From Coptodactyla brooksi (Eukaryota > Arthropoda > Insecta > Coleoptera > Scarabaeidae), in contig JAWQRM010000040.1 of assembly GCA_033557675.1 (NCBI GenBank), forward strand, positions 1 to 36,220: a stretch of DNA of 36,220 nt, written 5' to 3'. Positions 1-10,197 of this stretch are shown piece after piece. Numbering within the stretch: the stretch's first letter is position 1; each line of letters opens with the position of its first letter. A program made the translations under genes and the position numbers. Under the pieces are notes generated by a model that was not told the origin of the DNA, did no database searches, and saw only the letters and a program-made list of their open reading frames with translations.

Positions 1-640
1 GTATCCAATTCCCACTTTTACACTGTTATTCCCATCTGCCTTGAAAGAAATAGTTCTTGAACACACTAATCTTGAAGGGCGTCGTGTTCGTAAGGAAGCT
101 TAGCAAAATTTGGATGCTATAGATCTAGATGCATTTATTGGTCTGTTACTGCTCGCTGGGGTTTTCAAATCCCACAATGAATCAACACGAAGTCTATGGG
201 ATGCACAAAAGGACAGGAATATATTTCGAGCTGCTATGTCATTGGAGAATCTCAAAATGATATCGAGAGTAATTAGATTTGATAATCGTAATACGAGACA
301 TGAACGACGGCAACATGATAAATTGGCAGCCATTAGAAACCTCTGCGACAAATGGGTAGAAATATTACCAAAACTATTCAATCCAGATCAGAAAGTAGCT
401 GTTGATGAGCAGCTGGTAGCCTTTAGAGGAAGATGCCCGTTTCGGCAATATATGTCGAATAAACTGGCCAAATACGGCATTGAATTTTGGGTTCTGTGTG
501 ACAACAAGACAAGTTACGTGTGGAATATTCAAGTGTACATTGTGGAAAATTACCTAGAGCAGCTCCTGAAAAACATCAAGGCTTGAGAGTGGTATTAGAT
601 TTATCTTATGGCTTGAAAGGTCATAATATTGCCATTTTGA
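1..640 (+). mobile_element. piggyBac-type transposase remnant, N-terminal half (pseudogene)
   Basis: A broken DDE transposase of the piggyBac/PGBD family. One frame runs from about 47 to 583 with an in-frame TAG at 104. It carries the family landmarks: an FIGLLLLAG helix, an ISRVIRFDNR block, and KVAVDEQLVAFRGRCPFRQY, whose Asp in the VDEQ context corresponds to the first catalytic Asp. The LCDNKTSYVWN block follows. After a frameshift near 555, the PEKHQGLRVVLDL and GLKGHNI blocks can still be read to about 640. Similarity then stops abruptly. The C-terminal half of a piggyBac protein lies at 2135-2620, so the two may be one interrupted copy. It lies upstream of the first visible Spred exon, presumably in an intron. 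It cannot encode an active enzyme. Confidence 0.85.
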
Positions 641-682
641 AAATGGCTGATGAACTAAATTCAGTTCATTAGCTATTTTTAG

Positions 683-872
683 CGGTTCAGCCAATTATCA
701 TTAAAGATTTGAACAAGCGTCGAGCATCCACAAAATTCATTCTGAAAATGTTGTCTGGCGAGCAGAAAGAACACCGATGTTAAGTATTCTAAGAACTGCT
801 TAATCGGACCGAAAATGATCGAGAGAATGTTGACAAAAACAATGTTGTTTTTTATGTTCGATTCAATTGATG
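683..872 (+). mobile_element. mariner transposase fragment
   Basis: A short + strand stretch reads KRRASTKFILKMLSGEQKEH, then, across two stops, ELLNRTENDRENV. This matches the mariner linker, where a K-F-V-P-R-x-L-T-x-E-Q-K-x-x-R block is followed by an L-L-x-R-x-E-N-D block before the first catalytic Asp. The catalytic block itself is not recognisable. The piece has no visible ends. It sits between a piggyBac half and an hAT fragment, and is a relic with no coding capacity. Confidence 0.65.
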
Positions 873-1246
873 CTGTGCATTTTACATAAAGCCGATTTAG
901 CTATTTTAAAAAAAATCGAAGGAGAAATTTCAGTTTTTACTCAGCCGCTTATTATATCTGACCGCTTTCGCAATCAGATTCTTTTTACCATTGAGGAACC
1001 AAAGTTACTCCCAGAAGATCGTTACCCCAACTTGCAAAACTTAGGCATTATAATTTGCTCAATGCTGGTCAGAACGTATCTTTGTGAGAAAGCAGCTTTT
1101 CCAACATGAACTTTATAAAGTCAAAATGTAGGTGTTCCCTGTCTGATAAGTCACTTACTCAGTTGCTTCGTTTGTCAACAACAAATATTAATGATAATAT
1201 TGATACACTGGTTAGTGAAAACCAACATCTCCAAACTTCCTACTAA
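873..1246 (+). mobile_element. hAT-type transposase C-terminal (dimerisation) fragment
   Basis: The frame from 867 to 1109 contains LPEDRYPNLQNLG and LVRTYLCEKAAF. After a +1/-1 shift near 1100 it continues NMNFIKSKCRCSLSDKSLTQ, LLRLSTTNI and IDTLVSENQHLQTS. This is the C-terminal signature of hAT transposases of the ZBED/GTF2IRD2 type: a YP-x-L-x-x-x-G helix, an S-T-Y-x-C-E-K-x-F-S block, then the K-x-R-x-x-L-x-D region and a final NID-x-L-V. The order of blocks supports the call. Only the last roughly 120 residues remain and no terminal inverted repeats are seen. Confidence 0.7.
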
Positions 1247-1249
1247 TCT

Positions 1250-2134
1250 TTTTTATATATTTGTTATTTTTTTTAATAAATACTAATAATTCTACAAACA
1301 AACACGTTCTTTTTGTACTTATTACAAATCACTGATAAAGTTGCATACAAAGTATTTTATAATGCTGCCCTCATAACCGCAATTTTATTTACAGCAGCCC
1401 TTGGGCCACTTGAAGTTGGACAACACTGTATTAAGCTATCGAAATTTGACACATTTAATGTGTCTATATTTTCGCTTCCAGTTCCACTGAAATTAATCCA
1501 ATTTTTTAAATGGAACATCCCGTATATTTTCTCTAATCCTATATAACACTTCTGTCTGTATCACCGTCATCTAAATCCTTACTTTCATCTTTTGACTTAG
1601 TTTCTTGTCTGCCGATAGTTTTCTATTACAAAAAAAACTTCCAGATATTTAAATGTTATAATTTTTGCAAATAGATATCCGCCATTTTACCATCTTGAAT
1701 TTTGTATTCTTACTTCTAATTCTCCTACAAGACATACATACTTCGTGTTGCGTTCATTAATTGATAGATTCTTGCACATGGTCTTACTTCCATAGTTTGT
1801 ACAGCTCTTCTTGGTTGAAGTGTCTCCTTTTCGAGTAATGTCTGAATAAGCTATGACTCGCAGCGTACTTTTGTTGATGGTACCTATGTTTTCAATTACT
1901 TATCTGTTCAATATCCAGCAACCCTTGCCCTGCCTAAATTACTGCGTTTAAGTCTTCCATAGACATTGTTACACACTTCAATATTCTCGTCTCTTGCCAT
2001 AATTTAATTCATGTAAATTGCATCTATTGTTGATCTTCCTTTTCCAAAGCCGTACTGATATTCCCTTATGCTAGCCTGACTTAATGACGTTTTTAATAAC
2101 ATGAAAACAAGAATAAATTTGTATTTGGAAGAAG
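1250..2134. other. Non-coding stretch, no recognised gene
   Basis: AT-rich sequence with no coding signal I can support. Open frames are under 80 codons and lack family motifs. It separates the hAT fragment from the second piggyBac block and may contain unrecognised repeat sequence. Confidence 0.5.
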
Positions 2135-2625
2135 GTGGACAACATTTTCAACATATGCTACAGTGTAAAAGGGCAACATACAACTGTTCTTAGAACAATG
2201 AAAAATAGTGCAAAATTTGAACTACCTTGTACAATAATGATCAAGTTTTACAACGATATTATGGAACCTGTGGATTTAACAGACAAAATTAGTACACTCT
2301 ACGAACCTGATCTTTCTGCAAATAAAACATAAAACATTTTTGGAGGAATTAGAAAAATAACTAATACAGGAAGGTTTGAAGACAACAGCAGTTCGAAAGT
2401 CATCAAAATCGGATTGAATATCAAATAAAACGTACAGTTTTAAACGTTTATCTATATGTTTAGAACTGGATGATATTTATCCAGAACGCGAAACCAGAGA
2501 CGACGTCTGTACTAATTGTGCTAAGAAAAATAAGCAATCTGTGGTCCAAAACAATCTATCAAGAATGCAATGTATCGTTGTGCAAGATATGTTTTGTACC
2601 ATATCATCCATCAGCTAATTTTGTA
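2135..2625 (+). mobile_element. piggyBac-type transposase remnant, C-terminal half
   Basis: The frame 2135-2331 contains the block IKFYNDIMEPVDLTDK followed by LYEPDLSANKT. This corresponds to the piggyBac Y-N-x-x-M-G-G-V-D-x-x-D-Q block (third catalytic Asp region) and the helix after it. Another frame, about 2530-2620, has ECNVSLCKICFVPYHPS, matching the family's C-terminal cysteine-rich finger (C-x-x-C ... C-x-x-C-F-x-x-Y-H). Several stops and shifts separate the two. The GG of the usual MGGVD is replaced by EP, so even a repaired copy would be unusual here. It probably belongs with the N-terminal half at 1-640. Confidence 0.7.
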
Positions 2626-3488
2626 TTATGTTTCTGTTATTATTATATTAAGTTGTTTTATTTTTATTAAAATAATAAATAAATTGCATTGATTTTCAAA
2701 ACATTTTTTATTTCATGAAAGACTGCTGGTAAACATACTTTACCACATATAAAGACGAATGGTACATGTACCGGCGTCCTTAGCTAGAGCCCTTGATTAT
2801 AACTGAGATCTATTGCTCTAATTAACGTTAAGTATACAGTCTATAACAAAACTAATTCGAAATTTAACTATGACTTACCTATTCGAAAGCAGTCACGAAA
2901 GGATTAATTTGTTTTAAGCAATGTTTGACACTGCAATGTTTTCGTAACTTCGAATTTATTATATTATTGAGATTTTGACTATACACTTCCTCTCCACTCC
3001 CTCATTCTTCAATAAATTATTGTAAAATGCTACTCCGGTGTCGTTCTGAAGTTACAGTGTCTACAGAACTATTTCTATAATTTTATACTATTTTTTTCAC
3101 AAGGAGAATGATGACTACTGAGCTGTCGATGGTTTATCATTATTTTTCTTGTTTCAAAAAATTTGTTATTAATTTACAATTATATTATATTAGTTATTAA
3201 TATGTCATTCATATGACGTACAATGTCCTCCAGTGGAAATGTTTGTTCCACTAGAAGAAACTAATTTGGCATTACAACATAATTCGAACACTACAAGAAT
3301 CTGTATTATTATATCTAGTTTCTTCTCTATATACTTTCTGTTATAAATAATAACTAAAATAATTTCCAAATCAAATCTGTAACCGTTAAGAAACACGTAC
3401 ACTATGATGACAAGATCGATTATTGTAATTGCGATAATGATGACGTCGTTCTTAAATTTGACAATTGTACATATTGTATTTCTTACAG
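2626..3488. other. Spred upstream intron sequence, no gene seen
   Basis: AT-rich, with an AATAAA-rich stretch near 2668-2690 and no supported coding region. The last part (about 3463-3488) supplies the pyrimidine-rich splice acceptor of the next Spred exon. Confidence 0.5.
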
Positions 3489-3657
3489 ATTGTACTTAGT
3501 TGTACGATAAAGAAGGATTTCGAGTACAATAAAGTGATGCCGACTTTTCACCACTGGAAGACCGGAGACAAAAAATTTGGGCTGACATTCCAGACTGCTG
3601 CTGATGCCAGGGCCTTCGATAAGGGCGTGAGAACGGCTGTAGAGGAACTTTTGGACG
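3489..3657 (+). CDS. Spred: Spred exon: C-terminal half of the EVH1 domain
   Basis: An internal exon of a Sprouty-related EVH1-domain protein, a membrane-associated repressor of Ras-to-MAPK signalling. In vertebrate relatives the EVH1 domain binds neurofibromin. It starts after a ttgtatttcttacag acceptor and reads in phase 0 from IVLSCTIKKDF. The strongest segment is EYNKVMPTFHHWKTGDKKFG, then LTFQTAADARAFDKGVRTAV, the hallmark end of the Spred EVH1 fold. It ends in GACG before GTAGGT (phase 1). The exons coding the protein start and the first half of EVH1 are not visible and should lie to the left of the window. The ORF extending upstream of 3489 is intron read-through. Confidence 0.93.
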
Positions 3658-3965
3658 GTAGGTGGATTTGCATGACTTCTCTTCTATATTATTTCAAATA
3701 ATGCACTTCTGGTTTAGTACATTTACTACTAAATCTCCAATGGTTTTTGGTTAATCAATTATTAATTGTAGTATATATGTATATATACATAACGAACCCC
3801 AATTATGTGTTTCGGGGTCTTAGAGTAATATTTTCTTATTTGCTCTATTTGAATTTTTATTCATTGCTTTCTTACTACGGGATTCCTACACGGTAAGTTA
3901 TCTCGGATTTTCAGAACAAATTTGCACAAAATAACGTAATACCAATAGTTCTATTTCTATTCTAG
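3658..3965 (+). other. Spred: Spred intron
   Basis: GTAGGT donor at 3658 and tctattctag acceptor ending at 3965. The interior has a short alternating TA/GT tract near 3770-3790 and nothing coding. Confidence 0.85.
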
Positions 3966-4036
3966 GTTTGACGGAAACCTATCCACATACTCTACGTGCC
4001 TCACGTAAAGACGTTGGAGATGACGATGTTTTCATG
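3966..4036 (+). CDS. Spred: Spred exon: linker after EVH1
   Basis: A small 71-bp exon. The G left by the previous exon completes a Gly codon, and the exon then reads LTETYPHTLRASRKDVG and DDDVFM. It ends in ATG directly before the donor GTATGT (phase 0). The phases on both sides fit the neighbouring exons exactly, which is the main support because the linker of Spred proteins is poorly conserved. The acidic DDD run followed by a hydrophobic pair is the only notable feature. It closes the alpha-helical end of EVH1 and leads into the low-complexity linker. Confidence 0.82.
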
Positions 4037-4350
4037 GTATGTTATCTTTGTAAATTTTTTATCTGGATAGACCGAAACCTAACTCAAATATAATTTCTTG
4101 AGGACATTATTAAGAACATTCTTCTATAAGATCTCGAATTCATTATCGGACATTTATACTTATAACATTTGCTTATTTTCATAAACTAAACCCCAAACTA
4201 ATCAACTTTTTTGAAAATCTTTGCCTTAAAGGCAACCATTCTGATACATTAATTACAATGTTAAGCACACTATGTACTACTTATAAGGAACTTTAACTTC
4301 TTTCTTATCCTAAAGGCAGATTTAATGTTAAAGTATTCAATATCTTGCAG
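4037..4350 (+). other. Spred: Spred intron
   Basis: GTATGT donor at 4037 and atatcttgcag acceptor ending at 4350. AT-rich, no coding signal. Confidence 0.82.
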
Positions 4351-4498
4351 ACCTTAAATCTTCCACAAGAACCAAAAGACTCTCGCAGCTCTAGTGATTC
4401 CAGCACTAAGGGAGCAGATCATCTTCATAAAATACATTATCTTCCAAGGGATCGCACAGCTGACCAGAGGACAACATTTGAACCAATAAAAGATAAAG
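4351..4498 (+). CDS. Spred: Spred exon: Ser/Asp-rich linker
   Basis: Phase 0 exon beginning TLNLPQEPKDSRSSSDSSTK and ending EPIKDK plus one G before GTAAAC (a slightly weak donor). The Ser-rich stretch, then HKIHYLPRDR, looks like the disordered region between EVH1 and the Sprouty domain. No c-Kit-binding-like segment can be recognised. The 148-bp length leaves one base, which combines with the TG at the start of the last exon to give Val, so this exon can splice directly to 8383. Extra exons in the 3.9-kb intron between them are possible but I see none. Confidence 0.85.
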
Positions 4499-4552
4499 GT
4501 AAACCATGTTTACTATAAAAAAAAGTTAATTTATTGCTATTAATTAAAATAT

Positions 4553-4984
4553 TTACCCTTCAACGCTTTTTGCCCATTCGATAAAACCAATTATTAAAAG
4601 AAAACCACTTCTTTCTTCGGCAACATCAGATACTATTTTTTTCTTGTTATGTCTCATGAATTTGGTCTGATAATTTTTCTCCAAAACGGATCTAGAAATG
4701 GCTTGGAACATTTTCAAACAATTTGGTATGGGGAAATAACTAATTATGGTAGGATCATTTTTGATATCGGCAATATTGCCACATTTACGGATTTTTCCTT
4801 TTTTATACACCGAGCATGTCTGAAAAGTTTTATTCCAAACTAAAAACTCTGAGGTAGCTAATGAAGATAAGAAACAAACTTTGGGGATCCCACATGCACT
4901 AAAAAAATCTGCCTTTTTGCATATTCCAATTTTCCTTACCAATTGTTGAGATAGTGGCAGAGGGTTGAAGATTAAAGTCTTCAA
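4553..4984 (-). CDS. Unrecognised 143-codon ORF inside a Spred intron
   Basis: An uninterrupted 143-codon frame on the strand opposite Spred, long for sequence this AT-rich. It begins at an ATG that lies inside one arm of the 11-bp hairpin at 4961-4988. The predicted product is basic and Cys-containing (ICKKADFFSACGIPKVC, KKGKIRKCGN), with no signal peptide, no clear membrane segment and no motif I recognise. There are no flanking exons or promoter evidence. It could be the last exon of a transposon protein, a nested gene or chance. I do not assign a function. Confidence 0.25.
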   Translation of the reverse strand: MKTLIFNPLPLSQQLVRKIGICKKADFFSACGIPKVCFLSSLATSEFLVWNKTFQTCSVYKKGKIRKCGNIADIKNDPTIISYFPIPNCLKMFQAISRSVLEKNYQTKFMRHNKKKIVSDVAEERSGFLLIIGFIEWAKSVEG

Positions 4985-4988
4985 CCCT
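4961..4988. repeat. Perfect inverted repeat, 11-bp arms, 6-base loop
   Basis: AGGGTTGAAGA at 4961-4971 and TCTTCAACCCT at 4978-4988 are exact reverse complements around TTAAAG. It sits at the start of the unrecognised ORF on the - strand. Confidence 0.8.
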
Positions 4989-5525
4989 CATAAAATAAGT
5001 TAAATAAAATAGTCATAATTCCAGGATTTAATGACTATATCACACGATGTGTGTTAAAGTGTTCATGTTCACCATATACGGCCACAAAGCAGACAATTAT
5101 TAAACAGGTTTTTTTTCAGATGGAACCCCAAATTTTCCATAGTTACCATTAGCGATACTTTTTTATCTTTTTAGATCCTTGTTCCTGCCATCTACTTTGT
5201 ATCGTCATTCCTCTTCCTTAAATCCCCTTCCACCTCCTGAAGCTACCTTGTTCTTGTCTAATTTTGTGTTTCATCCTTATTCATATTTTCATAGCAGATT
5301 CTCCTTTGCTATGGGAGGGAGGTGCCATGTTTTTCAATTTATAACAACTTTTAGCATAAAAGAAGGTTGCATGTTCAAATACTGGCTCGAAGGCAGGATT
5401 TGAACACGCTTCATTAATGAGATCTTTGACATTCACATAATAAGCAGGAATATGGGATCACTTGACCTCCAAGATAAGTAATATTTGACATCTGAAACAG
5501 TTCAGTATATTCACACCCAATCAAT

Positions 5526-5559
5526 AATTTAAACAACCTATCTATGGGTTGTTTAAATT
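5526..5559. repeat. Perfect inverted repeat, 13-bp arms
   Basis: AATTTAAACAACC (5526-5538) is the exact reverse complement of GGTTGTTTAAATT (5547-5559). A short AAATT-rich tandem run follows, then a second copy of the TCTATGGGTTGT motif near 5573-5586. Confidence 0.75.
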
Positions 5560-5779
5560 AAATTAAATTAAAATCTATGGGTTGTAAAAAGAAATATGCT
5601 GAAATTAGTTAAGATCATGTCTTGTCAAAAAGAAAGGTTTGAAATAATCTTTGGTGAAGTATTTGTAAAAATGAATATTGAATGACAGATATAACAATTG
5701 AAACCCCAGTTTTTTCTGAAAGTAATGAGCATACAGAGATTTCGACAAATATGGTACTCATGGCCTTTTTCCAATAATG

Positions 5780-6857
5780 ATGATATTAATAATGATAGAG
5801 ATCGCCTTAAAAATCCGCCCTATTATTCCTTATTTTTTCTATAAATTTGCAAAAGTTTACAAGCCACAAAGAGAATAATCTCTAGATGAAAGCATCATTC
5901 CACGGAGAGGTCGCATATTCTTCAAAGTTTATAGCACTTCAAGAATTATTCAATATGGAGTAGTTATAAGTATGGTTTGTGAAAGTAAAACTGGCTAAAA
6001 CCACAATATATTTGTAACTTTCGAATGTAGTGTGGCAAAGGAAGTCAACTACAGGAAACATTCTCGTGCAGCCATATTTAAACTTATGGCACCACATATA
6101 TATGGACAATTGCTACAACAGTGCTGACAGTAGTCAAATATTTTTACAAAATAGATTTCGGACTTGTGGTACTACACACACAAATAAGGGCCTTCATTCT
6201 TGCTTGCAAACCGCAAAACTGAAAATAGGGGAATCTATGTTTTATCGCCGTCAAGACATTTTACTACAATGTTGGCAATCAAAAAGACCTATCCTCATGA
6301 TTTTGACAATACATTCAACTGATATTATAGAACGTCATAATATTCATTGCGTGATAAAAGAAGAAAATTGGAAGCCAGTATGTGTTGTTGATTACAACAA
6401 ATTTATGAAAGGTGTGTTAACTGTGCCAATCAATATTTGTCGTATTACTCGATAGTATGCACGCCGTACAAAAAAATAGACAAAAACGTCTATGACGTTT
6501 TTGTTAAATTGTGCGCTATTTTATGCATTTAAAGTTTTTAAAACTTTCAATCTAAATTAAAAAAAAAGATACATCAGTTTTTGCATTATATAGCAAAAGA
6601 ATGGAGAGGCGAACATTCTGGAAAATCCAAATGATCCTGTACCCAATACATGCAACACAACCAGAAGATATGATCTATAATTCCAGGCGCAGACAGCCAA
6701 AAGATGTCAATAAACATAAAATAGTTAAAATTTTTATAGGTGGCATAAAAGCAAGACCCCAGAGACAATTCCGTGTTTGCTCTGTGCAGAAGAAAAAAAG
6801 TTTAACCTCCTATATGTGCCAATTTTACAATATGCTTCTTCACAAGGGAGAATGGAA
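5780..6857 (+). mobile_element. piggyBac-type (PGBD4-like) transposase pseudogene
   Basis: A decayed piggyBac transposase in the Spred intron, same strand as the gene. Near 5850-6000 the blocks KVYKPQRE, SLDESIIPRRGRIFFKVY and SMVCESKTG correspond to the first catalytic Asp region (S-x-D-E) and following strand. The frame 6030-6455 holds VQPYLNLWHHIYMDNCYNS (second catalytic Asp in MDN), then TCGTTHTNKG, and VVDYNKFMKGV, matching the third-Asp region where MGGVD is normally found. From 6601, ARPQRQFRVCSVQKKKS and LTSYMC resemble the C-terminal cysteine finger. Stops and frameshifts separate the pieces and the MGGVD block is broken, so it is dead. I did not find its terminal repeats or TTAA duplications. 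Confidence 0.85.
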
Positions 6858-7152
6858 TTAAATATCATAGTTTACAAAAATATTTGTGTTTTCTTTTAGT
6901 AAATAAGCTTAAAAAACAAGGATAATTTTTACATATTATCTATAAGTTTATAAGTGTAGATAAATCAACATAGTTGTACTTCTTGCATGAAAAAATTAAA
7001 TGTAAAAGTAAAAAAACACATTATAATCATATTGCCAAATTTTATTCAAATCTAACCATCACCATTTACCAAATTTCGCTTGCTCTTCAACTCAGTTGAG
7101 TCTGTTAGATTATCCACTCAATGTGTTAATTGTCCTTCTATAATTGTTTGTA
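6858..7152. other. Spred intron between piggyBac remnant and MITE
   Basis: AT-rich, no coding signal seen. Confidence 0.5.
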
Positions 7153-7314
7153 CAGCAGACTCTCGATAACGTAAACACCATACATTGCGCTATTATGAAC
7201 ACAAAATTCGTAGTATAGACATTATACTCAGGTTATCAAGTGTCTTTTGACTTTGTTTTTCATATTCGCTTGATGTTTCCATTATATACTGTTTACATTA
7301 TCGAGCGTCTTCTG
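7153..7314. mobile_element. 162-bp MITE with 24-bp inverted repeats and TA duplication
   Basis: The left end CAGCAGACTCTCGATAACGT (continuing AAAC, 7153-7176) pairs with 7291-7314 at 21 of 24 positions. TA flanks both sides (7151-7152 and 7315-7316). A CAG start, a CTCGATAA core and a TA target fit pogo/Tigger-type non-autonomous elements of the Tc1/mariner superfamily. No internal coding sequence. Confidence 0.8.
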
Positions 7315-7316
7315 TA

Positions 7317-8382
7317 TCGAGTTTCGTTTTTAGATTTTCTGTGAATGTTGTATTTCTTATCTTATCTATACCTCCATCTTTCTTAAGTATCTCATTTCAC
7401 TGCTTTGTATTTTGTTTGTTTACTTCTCTGTACTTGTCCATGCCTCCGATCCGTATGTTAAATATTGGTGCAGTTACTTTCTTGAAATGTGTACTTTTGT
7501 TTGTGTCAGTATTTATTTGTTTGGTATGAATGTACCTGGCTTAAAGAAACGTCCAAGTCCAAAAAGTAAAAAAAAAAACAGTAAATTAATTTTGTTACGT
7601 CGTTGACTTTCACAATTGTGGCAGGGTGTTTTATTTTAATCATTACCATACTTGGTTTCCTAATAAATTTCTGATCGTTCCCAATGATGTCTGTTTAGTG
7701 CTACGTGCATCGAGCTTGCATTTTCCAGTTTTAATAATCTGTAAAAGAATGAAGCACTTTAAATAACATGAGTAGGTATGAATTACAGTACCCATCGAAT
7801 GGAGGTTACAAGAACAAAATTAAAGTTGCGATAAAGTAGAACAAAAAAATAGAAACCTAATTAGCGGATGTACACTGACCACAGAAACAAAACTGCAATT
7901 TATTTCCATTGGGTTTGACAGAAGCAGAATTGCACTTTTGTTTCCTAAACAAGGCCAAAACTCGTATGTAAGACCTGTTGGGATAAATTCTTTTTAAACT
8001 GCACAGTGTGCTGTTACTTGAACAAACATAAAAAATAACTTGATTTTTGTTATTCATATGACCAACATCAAAATAGAAACATATTTTTAGGTACATCTAA
8101 TCTACTAATAACCAGGGTGTTCTTCTGGTAATGCTCCCACTTTGTCAAATACTCATCATCGGCTTTGAATGCTGTATTTTCATGTTCATTTTCTGTTATT
8201 TCACTTTCAGGTGAAACCTTTGGCCTGTTCACCTTTGCTGTATGACAGTTCAGGTATATTGTTATCTGAAGTTGAATCAGAGCAATCATCATTTATGTGT
8301 TTTTTTTTTCCAATAAGTTGGTTAGTTCCTAAGCTTATGATAAATTTAGGATAATTTAATTTTTATCTGCTTCCATTTTCAG
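7317..8382 (+). other. Spred: Spred intron, distal part
   Basis: No Spred exon recognised. On the - strand, 8295-7860 has an acidic Ser/Asp stretch (DDCSDSTSDNNIPEL near 8285-8240) and short frames that resemble a transposase N-terminus, possibly piggyBac, but with no diagnostic motif. It ends in a ttccattttcag acceptor at 8371-8382. Confidence 0.45.
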
Positions 8383-8918
8383 TGGAGAATTATTCATATG
8401 TGCAACTCACCTCTGTACACGAGTACACCTATCCAATGGTCGAAGACCATCAAAAGCCGACCTTGGCTAGGAGAGACTCCAACAGCAGCCTGAAGAAGGG
8501 ACTGGAGCTGGTAGCAACCCACCATCCGCCGTACCCGTACAAAAGTAAATCGTCGAAGAAGGCGGTGGGCAAACCGCAAGTGCGCTGCAAGCACTGCCAC
8601 GATCTGTTTTTCGAGGACAAGAACCGACGAGGTGAGTGCGAGTACGCACCGGACTGCGTTCGTTCGACCATCAACGCCATCACGTGCATCGGGTGCGCTC
8701 AATGCCTGTGTTATCATTGCGCATCGGACAATGAAGGAGACTTTGCCCAGCACCCGTGCGAGTGTAGTAACGACGAGAACTGCTGCAGACGATGGTTGTG
8801 CTTGACTTTTTTATCCATCTTCGTCCCCTGTTTATGGTTCTACCCCCCCTTGAGATTATGTTACTGGTGCGGTGTACAGTGCGGCGTATGCGGAGGCCGG
8901 CATAGTACTAGTATGTGA
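8383..8918 (+). CDS. Spred: Spred last coding exon: Sprouty (SPR) cysteine-rich domain
   Basis: Terminal coding exon, 178 codons including TGA at 8916-8918. It enters in phase 1 (G plus TG gives Val) and begins VENYSYVQLTSVHEYTYP. A basic segment, YPYKSKSSKKAVGKPQVR, precedes the Sprouty-family domain. Its landmarks are RCKHCHDLFFEDKNRRGEC, CIGCAQCLCYHCASDNEGDF, the HPCECSNDENCCRRWLC run, the hydrophobic LSIFVPCLWFYPPLRLC and the final CGVQCGVCGGRH. In Spred/Sprouty proteins this palmitoylated cysteine-rich domain anchors the protein to membranes and mediates inhibition of the Ras-Raf step. GC content rises sharply relative to the flanks, as expected for a constrained exon. All key Cys blocks are present. 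I consider this gene intact. Confidence 0.95.
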
Positions 8919-9110
8919 TGTCAGGCGCGGTGTCTTTTACGATATTAGTACAATAGTTTGGAACGGAGAAAAACGAAAATCTTATAGGAGGTTAATACTT
9001 AAGTTAAGATTTTGTATGTAGAGAATATATTTAATTTAGTTAAGAATATATTTATTATTTTTTTAATATATAATTTTTTTGTTTTTTTTATTTTCATTTT
9101 TAATAATAAA
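8919..9110 (+). promoter_or_regulatory. Spred: Spred 3' UTR with candidate poly(A) signal
   Basis: After the TGA the sequence becomes very AT-rich, and an AATAAA at 9105-9110 is the first plausible + strand poly(A) signal. Another is near 9341-9346. The UTR end cannot be fixed from sequence. Confidence 0.5.
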
Positions 9111-9701
9111 CCAAAGCGTCGTGTAGAACATTTTTTGTTTGTTTCTATTATATTAATATCGTAGAAAACTATCGCAGCTAACCCAGTGCTCAATCATGCA
9201 TCGGTTGTGAACACTTAATCACCGATTTACTATCCTGAGACACCTCAAGACTGTTAACCATTATTTATTATTAGCTTAGTTATAACGAAAATTGTACAGT
9301 GAGCTTATTTATATACACAACACAGTTATGTTGCACTTATAAATAAATGCACTGTGTTTAGTGTTATATTTGTCTATTAACAAAATCTTGAAGACTTTTG
9401 AGATTGAATACAATAGGAAGGTATGAATCTAAACCGTCATAAATATTTTTCTCGGCATTTAAAATAGCAATAGGCACAATCGAGACAATTAAGAGATCAA
9501 TTAATTATCGAGCATATCTTACGATGAGATAACTTGTTTCGTGATAGACAACTGACCTTCCAGTCATCTTAAAGGACAACTAAATACCTCAAGAAGTGTA
9601 TCTCTGTTTACCTCGAGAAGTTTCTCTATGAATCTGGCTTTGTGCAGTAGCCTCATGAATATTTTGTTATAGCTCTATTATTTTCAATTGCCCGTTCTGG
9701 T

Positions 9702-9738
9702 CTCCTCATTGACAAAATTAGGTTTCATCAATGAGGAG
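9702..9738. repeat. Perfect inverted repeat, 11-bp arms
   Basis: CTCCTCATTGA (9702-9712) and TCAATGAGGAG (9728-9738) are exact reverse complements with a 15-base spacer. Confidence 0.75.
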
Positions 9739-10197
9739 TCATATTTTCAATAAGATCCTACCATAGATTCGAAATTACTTCCCGACGTATATCTGACCAG
9801 TATTCCATTATTGTTTTCTGCATTGATGAAACAATCATATTTTCACCAGCGCACCTCAGGACCATGCATACTAATCCATTATTGGTCAATAGCTGGGACC
9901 CAACTAGACTCTTATACACACAATTCTTACATGACTGGATCCTTTATTGCAGAATACAGCATCACTGAAGTTGTCGCCACGATTCAAAAAATTGATGATC
10001 ACCTGATTCAAAGATGTATATTTTTTCCAGCTTTAATTGATACCGCGAATCAGTTTTCCCTTATAAAGTTAGACGGGGCATAAATTCTTCTTTTTGAATT
10101 TTTAATCAAGGATTACCTTTTCACTAACACTGCTCAGACGCCCATAACTTGAAGGACTATTTAGAATGGAGAATATCATCATGCATTTTCCACACTT

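Larger units (their letters stand above)
4499..5779 (+). other. Spred: Spred intron, proximal part
   Basis: AT-rich intron sequence. It contains an unrecognised - strand ORF (4553-4984) beside a perfect hairpin (4961-4988), and a second hairpin at 5526-5559. The rest, including short + strand frames around 5179-5400, has no family motif I can support. Confidence 0.6.

Noticed and set aside
8394..8753. Three long - strand frames (60-119 codons) opposite the last Spred exon
   Set aside because: They lie over the GC-rich, conserved SPR-domain coding exon on the other strand and have no motif; antisense shadows.
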